Source of the DNA: CAZHCG01 sp046484285
GTDB taxonomy: Bacteria; Myxococcota_A; Polyangia; JAAYKL01
Length of the DNA stretch: 64,000 nt
Direction of reading: 5' to 3'
Assembly: GCA_046484285.1 (NCBI GenBank)
Contig: JAWOBP010000186.1
Coordinates: forward strand, 1 to 64,000
Shown: positions 53,345 through 61,648 of the stretch, in pieces
Layout of the letters: each line of letters begins with the position of its first letter
Position numbering within the stretch: the first letter of the stretch is position 1
Position numbers and translations under genes: made by a program
Notes under the pieces: model-generated
Database searches by the model: none
What the model saw: the letters and a program-made list of their open reading frames with translations, nothing else
What the model was told of the DNA's origin: nothing

Positions 53345-54793
53345 ATGAGAATGCGCCGACTCGATAGCTTTCGCCTCGAGCTGAGGCGGCGAGGCTCGAT
53401 GAAGACCGGTGCCCTGGTCTATCTCCACGAGCGGATGGAACCGGAGCGCGAGGCATTGTCGCAGCTTTGCGACGCCGCCTCGCTGGACGGGGAGGCGATC
53501 GTGCTGGCAACTCCGGATATCCACACCGGGTACGGAGTCCCGATCGGCTCGGTGATCGCCTCTCCGAGCCTGATCTCGCCGGCGGCCGTGGGTTACGACG
53601 TGAGCTGCGGAATGCGGCTCTTACTATCGCCGCTCGACGCCGTGGAAGCTCCGTTCGGAGAGATCTGCCGCGCGATCAGAGAAGAGCTGCCTCTGGGCGA
53701 GGGGAAACGCAACAGGCGTTTCGAGCTGAAAGAGCGCCAGCTGAAGCTGGTTCTGGAGCGGGGGGTGGCCGGGCTGGTCGACGTGACCGCGAATGACGCC
53801 GAGCTGGCGCGAGTGGTCGACCCGGAGAGGACCGGGATCGACAGGCGTCGAATCGAGGACGGCGGAGCGCTGGAAGGAGAGCCTGGCGAGGTGTCGTCGA
53901 GGGCCGTTCGGCGGGGGCTGTCCCAACTCGGCACGCTGGGGGGCGGCAATCATTTCGTCGAGATACAAAAAGTGGAGGAGCTGCCGGACGAGTCGGCCGG
54001 GCGAGCGCTGGGCATGCGCCAGGGACAGCTGGCGGTCATGATCCACACCGGATCGAGGGGGCTCGGTCACCAGGTCGCCGGCGATCACATGCGAATCGCG
54101 AACGACGCGGCCGGGCGCTACGGGATTCCCCGGCCCAGTCGCCAGCTCTCCTGCATGCCGGCCGACTCGCCGGAGGGGATCGCCTACCTCGGCGCGATGC
54201 GGGCCGCCGCCAACTTCGCCTCGGCCAACAGGCAGGTGATAGCCGAGATCGTGCGCGGTGCTTTCGCGCGGGTCCTGGAGAGCCGGGCCGGGCTGAGCAC
54301 GGTCTACGACGTCTCGCACAACGTGGCCAAGCGCGAGAAGCACGGCGGGCGGTGGTTGTACGTGCATCGCAAGGGGGCGACCCGCGCCTTTCCGCCGGCA
54401 CGGATGCGCGGATCGGACTTCGCGCGAATTGGACAGCCGGTGCTCGTGCCCGGGTCGATGGGCACGGCGAGCTACGTGCTGCTTCCCGGCGAGCGGGTCG
54501 ACGAGTCGCTGTGCTCGGTCAACCACGGCGCGGGCCGAGCGATGAGCAGAACGGCGGCGGCGGGCAAGATTCGCAGGCGCGATGGCAAGGTGATCCGTCC
54601 GGGAGCGATTTCGCAGAGCCGTTTTCGAGAGTCGATGCGCGGTGTTTACTTGGAATGCGAGGACCGGCGAGCGATAGTGGAGGAGGCGCCGGATGCCTAC
54701 AAGGACATCGACTTGGTGGTCGAGACCGTCGAGGGCGCCGGGCTGGGAAGAGCCGTGGCGCGGCTGGTGCCGTTGGGAGTGTTGAAGGGCTGA
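53345..54793 (+). CDS. rtcB: RtcB RNA-splicing ligase
   Basis: 482 residues. Metal and active-site motifs are in place: VGYDVSCGMRLL (Asp and Cys), LGGGNHFVEI (His), MIHTGSRGLGHQV, VYDVSHNVAKRE, VPGSMGTASYVL and the SVNHGAGRAMSR loop carrying the guanylylated His. RtcB joins 2',3'-cyclic phosphate and 5'-OH RNA ends using GTP and Mn2+ and is linked to tRNA repair. No archease or RtcA gene is adjacent. It overlaps the DUF89 gene by 1 bp, so they are co-translated. Confidence 0.97.
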   Translation: MRMRRLDSFRLELRRRGSMKTGALVYLHERMEPEREALSQLCDAASLDGEAIVLATPDIHTGYGVPIGSVIASPSLISPAAVGYDVSCGMRLLLSPLDAVEAPFGEICRAIREELPLGEGKRNRRFELKERQLKLVLERGVAGLVDVTANDAELARVVDPERTGIDRRRIEDGGALEGEPGEVSSRAVRRGLSQLGTLGGGNHFVEIQKVEELPDESAGRALGMRQGQLAVMIHTGSRGLGHQVAGDHMRIANDAAGRYGIPRPSRQLSCMPADSPEGIAYLGAMRAAANFASANRQVIAEIVRGAFARVLESRAGLSTVYDVSHNVAKREKHGGRWLYVHRKGATRAFPPARMRGSDFARIGQPVLVPGSMGTASYVLLPGERVDESLCSVNHGAGRAMSRTAAAGKIRRRDGKVIRPGAISQSRFRESMRGVYLECEDRRAIVEEAPDAYKDIDLVVETVEGAGLGRAVARLVPLGVLKG

Positions 54794-55668
54794 TGAAGAC
54801 CTACATCGAGTGTGTTCCGTGCATCGTCGAGCAGGCCGTGGAGGCCCCGCGTCGTTTCACCGGGGACGAGCAGCTGATCGAGCGCGTCGTCAAGCGGACG
54901 ATCGCCGAGCTGGTCGATTTCGATTTCGCGCGTTCTCCTCCCGAGATGGGCGGGGTGCTGCACCGCATCATGTCCGACGAGTTGGGCGACGAGGATCCCT
55001 ACCTGGAAGACAAGCGGCGCGCCAACCGCCTGGCGATCGAGCTGCTGCCCGAGCTGAGGAGGTTCGTCGAGAGCGCCGACGATCCGTTCGAGGCCGCGGT
55101 GCGGTTGGCGATCGCCGGGAACGTGATCGACTTCGGCGCTCCGGGCGGGCTGCGCGACGATCGGATCGAGTTGGCCTTCCGCGACACGGCCGACGTTTTG
55201 CTGCGCGGGGACGGCGCGGCCGGCGTGGAGCGTCTGCGCCGGCAGGCCGCGCGGGCCGAGAGGATCTTGTTCCTGGCCGACAACGCCGGCGAGATCGTGG
55301 TCGACCGTCTCTTGATCGAGCGGTTTCCCCGGGGCAGCGTGACCGTCGTGGTGCGCTCGGGGCCTGCGATCAACGACGCGTTGCTCGAGGATGCCGAGCA
55401 GGCGGGGTTGGGCGAGGTGGCCGAGGTGATCGAGAGCGGAGCGGATCTGCCGGGGACTCCGCTTGCGTTCTGCTCCGCGGATCTGCGCGAGAGGTTCGCC
55501 GCGGCCGATTTGGTCGTCTCCAAGGGGCAGGGCAACTACGAGACCCTCTCGGACGAGCAGCGCCGGATGTTCTTCCTGCTGCGCGCCAAGTGCCCGGTGG
55601 TCGCAGGTCACATGAGCTGCGAGGTCGGGGATTACGCGGTGGCGGAGTTTCCCAGGAGCGAAAGATGA
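54793..55668 (+). CDS. DUF89/ARMT1-like metal-dependent phosphatase
   Basis: 291 residues from the ATG at 54793. The N-terminal CxxC (ECVPCIVEQA) and internal LFLADNAGEIVVDRLLIE, VVVRSGPAINDALLEDA and VVSKGQGNYETLSD are signatures of the DUF89 family, which holds damage-control phosphatases that use a divalent metal to remove phosphate from wayward metabolites. The prokaryotic CxxC subgroup has unknown substrates. It sits between rtcB and a tiny membrane protein gene, overlapping both. Confidence 0.92.
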   Translation: MKTYIECVPCIVEQAVEAPRRFTGDEQLIERVVKRTIAELVDFDFARSPPEMGGVLHRIMSDELGDEDPYLEDKRRANRLAIELLPELRRFVESADDPFEAAVRLAIAGNVIDFGAPGGLRDDRIELAFRDTADVLLRGDGAAGVERLRRQAARAERILFLADNAGEIVVDRLLIERFPRGSVTVVVRSGPAINDALLEDAEQAGLGEVAEVIESGADLPGTPLAFCSADLRERFAAADLVVSKGQGNYETLSDEQRRMFFLLRAKCPVVAGHMSCEVGDYAVAEFPRSER

Positions 55669-55832
55669 GCGGAATCTTCAACGTGATCGTGGGCTTGATC
55701 ATGCTGGTGGGAGGGCTGTCGGGCAGGCTGGCTTTCTTCGGCACGAGCAGCTCCGGGATCCTGGCCGCGGTCGGAGTGGTGGTCACCGGGGTGGGGGTCT
55801 ACCAGCTGGTCAAGAGTCGCCGGGGGCGATAG
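55665..55832 (+). CDS. tiny two-helix membrane protein
   Basis: 55 residues from an ATG that overlaps the DUF89 stop (ATGA), with GGAG upstream. Two hydrophobic segments (FNVIVGLIMLVGGLSGRLAF and ILAAVGVVVTGVGVYQLV) joined by a short polar turn and ending in basic KSRRGR. Function unknown; last gene of the rtcB unit. Confidence 0.65.
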   Translation: MSGIFNVIVGLIMLVGGLSGRLAFFGTSSSGILAAVGVVVTGVGVYQLVKSRRGR

Positions 55833-55887
55833 ACTCGCCACCCCGAGCCCTGATGGCCTTACTACTGCTGCTGATCTTACCCCCTAA

Positions 55888-56739
55888 ACGGATCGCGTTG
55901 GCGCCTGGCTGGCCAAGAGCCTCGAGGAGCACGGCGACGGGATCGAGCTTTTCGCCTTCATCTTCCTGTCCAACCACTTCCACCTGCTGCTGCGCGACAC
56001 CAAGGGGCAGCTGGCCGAGTTCATGTACTACTTCCAGCTCAACCTGGCCAAGTCGGTCAACGAGCTGCTGGGCCGCCGCGGCCACTTCTTCGCTCGAAAG
56101 TACGACGCGGCGCCGGTGCTGACCGACGAGGACTTCGAGAACCGCTGGGCCTACATCGCGACCAACGCGGTCAAGGCCGGGCTGGTGGAGCGGGCGTCGT
56201 CGGGGCCGTTCTTCTCCTCGCTCGGGATGGCGCTCGACGGCAAGCCGCGCTCTTTCGAGTGGACGGACCGCACCGCGCTTCACAACCGGAGCCGTCGGGG
56301 CCAGCGGGTTGGTCGCGAGGAGGTGACGAGGAGGTACTCGCTCGAGCTGACGGTGCCGCCGCAGTGGCGCAAGCTGAGCAAGCGAGCGAGGCGGGAGCGG
56401 ATGAAGGGTCTGGTCAGGGCCAACGAGGTACGCTACGGCCGCGAGCGTCGCGCCGAGGGTCGGAGCGTTCTGGGAGCGCGGCGAGTGTTGGAGCAGTCGC
56501 CGCTGATGCGACCGCGCAATCCTTCTCGCAGCCCGCGGGTCAAGGTGTTCTGCCGCGACCGGGAGCTGGAGGCAGCGCATCTTGAGATGGAGAAACAGAC
56601 GGCGGGCCTGTACCGCGAGGAGCTCGGAGCGTTTCTCAAAGCGGCGCTGATGGGCAGGCGCACGCCTGCAGACTGGCCGCCGGGTACGTACCCGCCGTCC
56701 TCGCTGTGGCCGGTGGGCGCCCCGGCGGCGCCCTGCTGA
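55888..56739 (+). pseudogene. 5'-truncated REP-associated tyrosine transposase (Y1/IS200-like)
   Basis: The frame is open from 55888, just after a stop at 55885, but has no normal start until ATG 56023, which would remove the catalytic HUH motif. That motif is present in the open part: FIFLSNHFHLLLRDTKGQL. It continues FMYYFQLNLAKSVNELLGRR, HFFARKYDAAPVL and RWAYIATNAVKAGLVE, all typical of the REP-transposase group. About 80 N-terminal residues are missing, and no frameshifted remainder is found upstream. Most likely a dead remnant. The C-terminal part (after about residue 150) is basic and intact. Confidence 0.75.
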
Positions 56740-57092
56740 GGAGAGCTCGAATCAAGGCCGAGGCAAAAAGAAATGGCGCAGGCGAGCTGGATCGCAAGCG
56801 GCCGGCGCACCGCTGCATTTATTAGAACGACTATTGGCGAGAACGTCCGCCGGCCGGTCGGCGCGGCGAGTGAGTCTCGAGTGACCACCGGGCAAAAAGG
56901 GTCAAAAGGAGCCGACTCTGCCCACCTTGGAGTCGAACGCGCGCTGCAGAAACGTCAAACCGTCGGGAGAGATTGAGGTCAACGCCAAAAACAACAACGA
57001 TTACAATTTGATCCGTGTAGTCCTTGTTCAAATTTGGGTTCAAATTTGGGGCGCCAGCGCGCGGGGGCCAATTTTGTGCTAGGCTGCCGGCC
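56740..57092. other. intergenic region with a 12-bp tandem duplication
   Basis: No gene is convincing. TTCAAATTTGGG occurs twice head to tail at 57027-57050, in an AT-rich stretch before the following lipoprotein gene where its promoter should lie. The first 200 bases after the transposase remnant show no feature that I can name. Confidence 0.6.
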
Positions 57093-57821
57093 ATGAGGAT
57101 CTTCACGCGAATCGCGACGTTGCCGCTCGCGGCGCTGCTGGCCGCCTGCGGCGGGGACGAGGAGAGCGGAAAGCGGCCGGCGGAGAAGGAGCCGGCCGCG
57201 GCCGCCAAAGAGCCGGATCTTTCTGCCGACGAGCCCGAGCGGCCTGCTTCCGACAGGAAAGCCCCCAGCCCGGCCGAGCCCGCCCGGGCCGGAGCCGAGG
57301 TGCTCGACCGGCTGCCCAAGCCCCCGCCCGACCACGAGAAGACCGGCGCGGAGGATCGCGCGGCGCTGGCCGAGCTGTACGTGACCTTCGCCCAGAGCCC
57401 GGAGAAGTTCGTCGAGCGGGCGCGGGCGCTGTCCGACGAGCGGCGCCGCCAGCTGGCTGGCTACCTTTTCTGCGCGGCGCCCAAGCTCTCCGCGGCCGGA
57501 GCTCCCGGATCTGCGGCCGGCGCCCCGCGCGAGCTAGACCTGCCGCCGGGAACCTCGGATCTGATCGCCTTCGGCGGCTCGGAGAAGCACAAGCGCCAGA
57601 TGTTCCTGCAGCAGCTGGCCGGCGAGTTTCTCGTGCTCGGACGCTGCTTGCAGTCGTTGGACGAGGACGGGGGAGAGACGATCGAGAAGGTGATGCGGCG
57701 CCAGGGGCGAAATCTCCGGATGATGAAGGCGACCCGCGGAGCCGACGAGGTCGCCGCCTGGGAAGAGCGGATCGAGAAGGTGTTCCCCGAACTGCTGGCC
57801 GGCCTGATCCCGGAGTGCTGA
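57093..57821 (+). CDS. lipoprotein of unknown function
   Basis: 242 residues from the ATG at 57093. The lipobox LLAAC puts the lipidated Cys at 19, followed by a Lys/Glu/Pro/Ala-rich disordered stretch to about residue 75. The remainder is helical (AALAELYVTFAQSPEKFVER, HKRQMFLQQLAGEFLVLGRC) and has no domain that I recognise. Single gene, convergent with the VWA lipoprotein gene 80 bp away. Confidence 0.7.
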   Translation: MRIFTRIATLPLAALLAACGGDEESGKRPAEKEPAAAAKEPDLSADEPERPASDRKAPSPAEPARAGAEVLDRLPKPPPDHEKTGAEDRAALAELYVTFAQSPEKFVERARALSDERRRQLAGYLFCAAPKLSAAGAPGSAAGAPRELDLPPGTSDLIAFGGSEKHKRQMFLQQLAGEFLVLGRCLQSLDEDGGETIEKVMRRQGRNLRMMKATRGADEVAAWEERIEKVFPELLAGLIPEC

Positions 57822-57901
57822 CGGCCTGAATCGCGGTTTGTAGATGCTGCCGGCGGTGTTGTGCGATTTCTGTGCGCGGCCGACGCCGGGGCGCTCGCGG
57901 C

Positions 57902-59218
57902 TCAGTCGACCGGCACGGAGGGACAGCCGAACTTGGCCGAGATCGTGTCGACGAAGCCGCCCTGGATTTCGGCGCAGGCATCCTCGCAGAAGGTGATCTC
58001 GGTGTGCTCTGCGTTGGCCCAGGTCCAGCCCGTGCCCACCAGGCAGTCCGGGTCGTAGGGGACCACGTCGCCGTCGAAGTAGAAATTGACGTTGTCCGGG
58101 TCGGCCGAGGCGTCGGGCTCGTCGAGTTCGAAGGTGCAGCTGATGATGCTGGCCGCGATCGTGTCCAGCGCGTTCTCCAGCGCGGCCTGGTCGAGCGCCT
58201 CGACGAACGAGGTGAACTGGGTGCCGCCCGCGGCCGCGATCGCGTTCAGCGCGGTCTCGTCGGCGTTCTCGGTGTAGCCGATCACCATCGTCTTGATCCC
58301 CGCGGTCAGCAGCGACTCGGTGCGATCGCTGAGCTCGTCGACCCAGCTGTTGGAACAGCTGTAGTTGCCCGAGGGGCCGCAGCAGTCGTCGCCGTCGGCC
58401 ACGACCAGCAGGTAGGGATCGCCGGGCTGGGCGTCGGTGGTGAAGTTGGGCGCGTAGCTCGGATCGTCGAGCAGCTTGTCCATCTCCATCACCAGCGGAT
58501 CCCCCGAGCCGGACTGCGGCGCGTGGGTGTCGAGCCAGCCGGAGATCGCGCTCTCCTGGCCCGCGGCGGTGTCGAACCAGACCGGGTTGTCCACCGAGCA
58601 GCTCTGCGAGTACCAGTCGTCCGGGTAGGAGTCGAAGCCGAACAGGAAGTTGTCGGCGTAGTCGACCAGCCAGCTCTGGATCGCGGCTCTGGCGTGGTCG
58701 TACTTGGACGACGGGATCACCATCGAGCCGGACATGTCGAGCAGGATCATCAGCTTGACCGGTACGTACTCGATCGCGAAATCCTGCTCCGAGCAGACGG
58801 TGTCGGTGTCCGGCGTGACGTCGATCTCGTCGGTCTGCCCGTCGCAGTCGTCGTCCTCGCCGTTGTAGGGATCTTCCTGGGCGCCGGGGTGTTGATCCGG
58901 ATCGTCGTCGTCGCAGTCGAAGTCGGCGCACCACCAGTCGCCGTCCTGGTCCACGCAATCCGGATCCGAGTCGCTGTCCGCGTCGGAATCGGAATCAGCG
59001 TCGGAGTCGGCGTCGGAGTCTCCGTCCGCGTCGGTATCTGAATCGGAATCAGCGTCGGAATCGGCGTCCGAGTCTCCGTCCGCGTCCGTGTCGGCATCGG
59101 AATCGGAATCGGCGTCCGCGTCCGTGTCCGTATCGGCGGGCTGATAGTCCGCGTCGCCGTTTTCGCAGGCGGCCGCGAGCAGAGCAACAGAGAACATCAC
59201 CATTGGTCGTGAGATCAT
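57902..59218 (-). CDS. VWA-domain surface lipoprotein with Asp-rich linker and MopE-like motif
   Basis: 438 residues. The signal peptide ends at Cys18 (LLAAAC). Residues 22-87 are an Asp/Ser/Ala/Thr linker. Residues 88-131 contain WWCADFDCDDDDPDQHPGA and GEDDDCDGQTDE, the putative metal-binding motif shared with MopE-type proteins. The rest is a von Willebrand factor A domain with an intact MIDAS start (DMSGSM at 161-166) and many Cys (DDCCGPSGNYSC). It is probably exposed at the cell surface and binds a divalent metal and a ligand. It lies 66 bp downstream of the phosphoesterase gene on the same strand. Confidence 0.9.
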   Translation of the reverse strand: MISRPMVMFSVALLAAACENGDADYQPADTDTDADADSDSDADTDADGDSDADSDADSDSDTDADGDSDADSDADSDSDADSDSDPDCVDQDGDWWCADFDCDDDDPDQHPGAQEDPYNGEDDDCDGQTDEIDVTPDTDTVCSEQDFAIEYVPVKLMILLDMSGSMVIPSSKYDHARAAIQSWLVDYADNFLFGFDSYPDDWYSQSCSVDNPVWFDTAAGQESAISGWLDTHAPQSGSGDPLVMEMDKLLDDPSYAPNFTTDAQPGDPYLLVVADGDDCCGPSGNYSCSNSWVDELSDRTESLLTAGIKTMVIGYTENADETALNAIAAAGGTQFTSFVEALDQAALENALDTIAASIISCTFELDEPDASADPDNVNFYFDGDVVPYDPDCLVGTGWTWANAEHTEITFCEDACAEIQGGFVDTISAKFGCPSVPVD

Positions 59219-59284
59219 CGTTTCACCTCCAGGGCCCGACTACAATCATAACACAAAGGCGAGGCCCGTGGCGGTGTCGCGGCC

Positions 59285-61042
59285 TCAGTCCGGGGCGAAC
59301 TGGAAGGTGTGCACGGGACGCTGCTCGAGCTCGGCCAGCGCCGCGGTCGTCTCCGGCGGGAACGCCACGCGCAGGATCACGTTGCGGTCGTTCTCGGTTC
59401 CCGAGCCGTTCTCGCCGCTGCCGTCCTGTACGTCGTAGAGTCCATAGAAGCGACCTCCCGCCAGCACGGGCATCTCGCCGGGAATCTGGTAGTCGAGCAT
59501 CGTGCAGTAGATGCTCCCGGTGCCGTCGCGCTCGTCCACCAGCTCCACGAGCCGCGTCTGCTGCGGCCAGATTGCGGTGGCCGAGGTCTCGATTTCCCAA
59601 AAGCCGTGCTCCGGGGGCAGACCTTCGGGAGCAGGGTGGGGCGTTACGCGGTTGAAGTGCGAGTGGCCTCCTACGTGCGCCACCACGCCCGGGTGGTCGA
59701 TCAGCATCGCCGACAGCGCCTGGCGCTCGTCCTGGTCGTCGATGCTGTTCAAGCTGTGGTGAGCGGCGACGATCACCGGCCTGCCTTGGTTCTCCGCCGC
59801 GTCCAGCGCGGCCAGCAGCCACTCCTGGCGGGGCGCGTCGAACGTGCCCCACTGGCCGGAGTCGGAGACCGTGTCCATCACGATCAGCGCAAGGGGCGAG
59901 CCCGGGAACGGTTCCTCTACCACGTAGCTCCCCCAGCCGGTGTCCAGATTCGACTGCTGGTAGCCGTGCCCGACCGGAGAGGTGATCGTGTCGAAGAAGA
60001 CCGAGGTCCAGTCGTAGCGCCCGAAGAACGCGCGGTCGTAGTCCGGGATCACCTCGCTGCCGTCGAAGTACGCCTTGGGAGGCATGTAGCAGCGCTCGGG
60101 AATGAGCGACTCGGTCTGGTACCAGGGCTGCTCGAGGCAGACCGCGGTCACCGCGTCGTTCAGCCAGGACAGCGTCTGGTTCTTGTTGGCCGAGTCCCCG
60201 GCCGGATCGGCCAGCATCCACGAGACCAGCGGTCCATTGCCCAGCTCGAGCAGATCGTGGTTGCCGGGAGTCACGTACCAGGGGATGTCCGCGGGGAATC
60301 CCTGGGCGATGAAGGGGTCGTGCGGGTCGTTGCCCGCGCCCGGGATCGGGTCGTCGTCGTCCCCGGAATCTGGATCGACGATGCCCCCTTCGAACACGGT
60401 GTAGAACCATTCCAGCTCGTTGTGCTGGATGTTGTCCACCATGTCGCCGGTCAGCAGCGCGAAGTCGAAGCGGTGGTGGGCCGAGAACAGCCCGGCGGTG
60501 CGGACCGCCGCCTCGAGGAGTTGGGCGGTCAGGTTCTCCTGGTAGCGGTAGGAGGACTCGTAGAGCATGTCGCCGTGGATCAGGCGCGCGGGCGACTCCT
60601 CGTCGATGATCTGCGAGTCGGTGACGTGCCAGACGAACGCCAGCGACGACGGATCGCCGAGCGGATCGGCCTCGCTCTCACCGACGTCCAGGTCGTCGCG
60701 CTGCACGAACGGCTCGCCGGCTCCGATCTCGGTCAGGCCCCACTCGGAGCGATCCGGTCCTGCCAGGGGCTCGGCGGGCAGCAGCGGAAAGATCGTCTCT
60801 TCGAGAGTGGTGGGCGGACACGGAGGGAGCTCGCCGGTATCGGTGTCGGTTTCCGTGTCGGTCTCGCTCGCCGAGTCGCTCGAGGTGTCGCCGAAGGTGT
60901 CGCTGTCGAGCTGGGTGCCGGTCTCCGACGACGTGTCGTCCTCGGCAGAGCCCGACCCGCCCGATCCGCGGCAGCCGGAGATCGCCGTGATCGCGGCGAG
61001 AGAGAGAACGGCTGCGAGAGGGGAGGATGACGCTTTGGACAT
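59285..61042 (-). CDS. calcineurin-like metallophosphoesterase lipoprotein
   Basis: 585 residues. Lipobox AISGC puts the lipidated Cys at 24, then a Ser/Thr/Asp linker with SETDTETDTDTG (to about residue 70). The metallophosphoesterase motifs follow in order: WHVTDSQI, LLTGDMVDNIQ, VTPGNHDLLE, VAAHHSLNS and HVGGHSHFN, giving a full two-metal site. The insert FEGGIVDPDSGDDDDPIPGA is unusual and acidic. It is probably an outer-surface phosphatase or phosphodiesterase; the substrate is unknown. Confidence 0.92.
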   Translation of the reverse strand: MSKASSSPLAAVLSLAAITAISGCRGSGGSGSAEDDTSSETGTQLDSDTFGDTSSDSASETDTETDTDTGELPPCPPTTLEETIFPLLPAEPLAGPDRSEWGLTEIGAGEPFVQRDDLDVGESEADPLGDPSSLAFVWHVTDSQIIDEESPARLIHGDMLYESSYRYQENLTAQLLEAAVRTAGLFSAHHRFDFALLTGDMVDNIQHNELEWFYTVFEGGIVDPDSGDDDDPIPGAGNDPHDPFIAQGFPADIPWYVTPGNHDLLELGNGPLVSWMLADPAGDSANKNQTLSWLNDAVTAVCLEQPWYQTESLIPERCYMPPKAYFDGSEVIPDYDRAFFGRYDWTSVFFDTITSPVGHGYQQSNLDTGWGSYVVEEPFPGSPLALIVMDTVSDSGQWGTFDAPRQEWLLAALDAAENQGRPVIVAAHHSLNSIDDQDERQALSAMLIDHPGVVAHVGGHSHFNRVTPHPAPEGLPPEHGFWEIETSATAIWPQQTRLVELVDERDGTGSIYCTMLDYQIPGEMPVLAGGRFYGLYDVQDGSGENGSGTENDRNVILRVAFPPETTAALAELEQRPVHTFQFAPD

Positions 61043-61155
61043 GAACGGCTCCGCGAGGCGCGATCGTCCGAGGACCGCGAATCTTCACCAAATCATAACA
61101 CAAGAGGCCCGCCGGACGCGCGACGGACCGGAGAAATCTCGGGAAATCGAGCTGC

Positions 61156-61626
61156 TCAGTCGGCCAGGACCTGCTCGATCGCCAGCTCTCCCAGGCGCGG
61201 CAGGCGAGCGGCGACGAGGTCGGAGAGCTTTTCTCCGATCTCGACCCGCAACGGCTCGATCCCGACCACGGTGGTGCGGGGACGGCGGCCGACCAGCTCG
61301 ACGAAGTGCAGGATCTCGAGGATGCCGACCTGGTGCAGCGAGGTCTGGTAGCGGTCCGGCGCGGCGGTGACGTCCTCGGCCTCGAAGCGGTAGATCGTTC
61401 CGGGCTCCTCGCCGCCGCGCACGCAGTCGATCACCACCAGCCGATCCTGCTCGGCGACGATGTCCATCAGTCCGAAGCCCTCGATTCCGCCGTCGAAGAG
61501 GCTGATGCCCGGCGGCGCTCCCGAGCGTTCCAGGCGGCGCACGGCGTGCACTCCGGCGCCCTCGTCGCAGAGCAGAACGTTTCCCACGCCGAGGATGCCG
61601 CGGCGTTGCTTGGGTCGGTCGCTCAT
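61156..61626 (-). CDS. [NiFe] hydrogenase maturation protease
   Basis: 156 residues, the normal size. ILGVGNVLLCDEGAGVHAVR is the family start with the Glu nickel-sensing ligand, VVIDCVRGGEEPG gives the Asp, and SLHQVGILEIL the His. It removes the C-terminal tail of the large subunit once nickel is inserted. It follows the large-subunit gene by 22 bp in the same operon, so it probably serves that enzyme. Confidence 0.95.
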   Translation of the reverse strand: MSDRPKQRRGILGVGNVLLCDEGAGVHAVRRLERSGAPPGISLFDGGIEGFGLMDIVAEQDRLVVIDCVRGGEEPGTIYRFEAEDVTAAPDRYQTSLHQVGILEILHFVELVGRRPRTTVVGIEPLRVEIGEKLSDLVAARLPRLGELAIEQVLAD

Positions 61627-61648
61627 GACAGGAGAGCCTACCTCGAGA

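Noticed and set aside
55853..56122. Alternative reading frame with an ATG at 55853 as the start of the transposase
   Set aside because: It is in a different frame from the HUH motif and its translation is Ser/Thr/Cys-rich noise.
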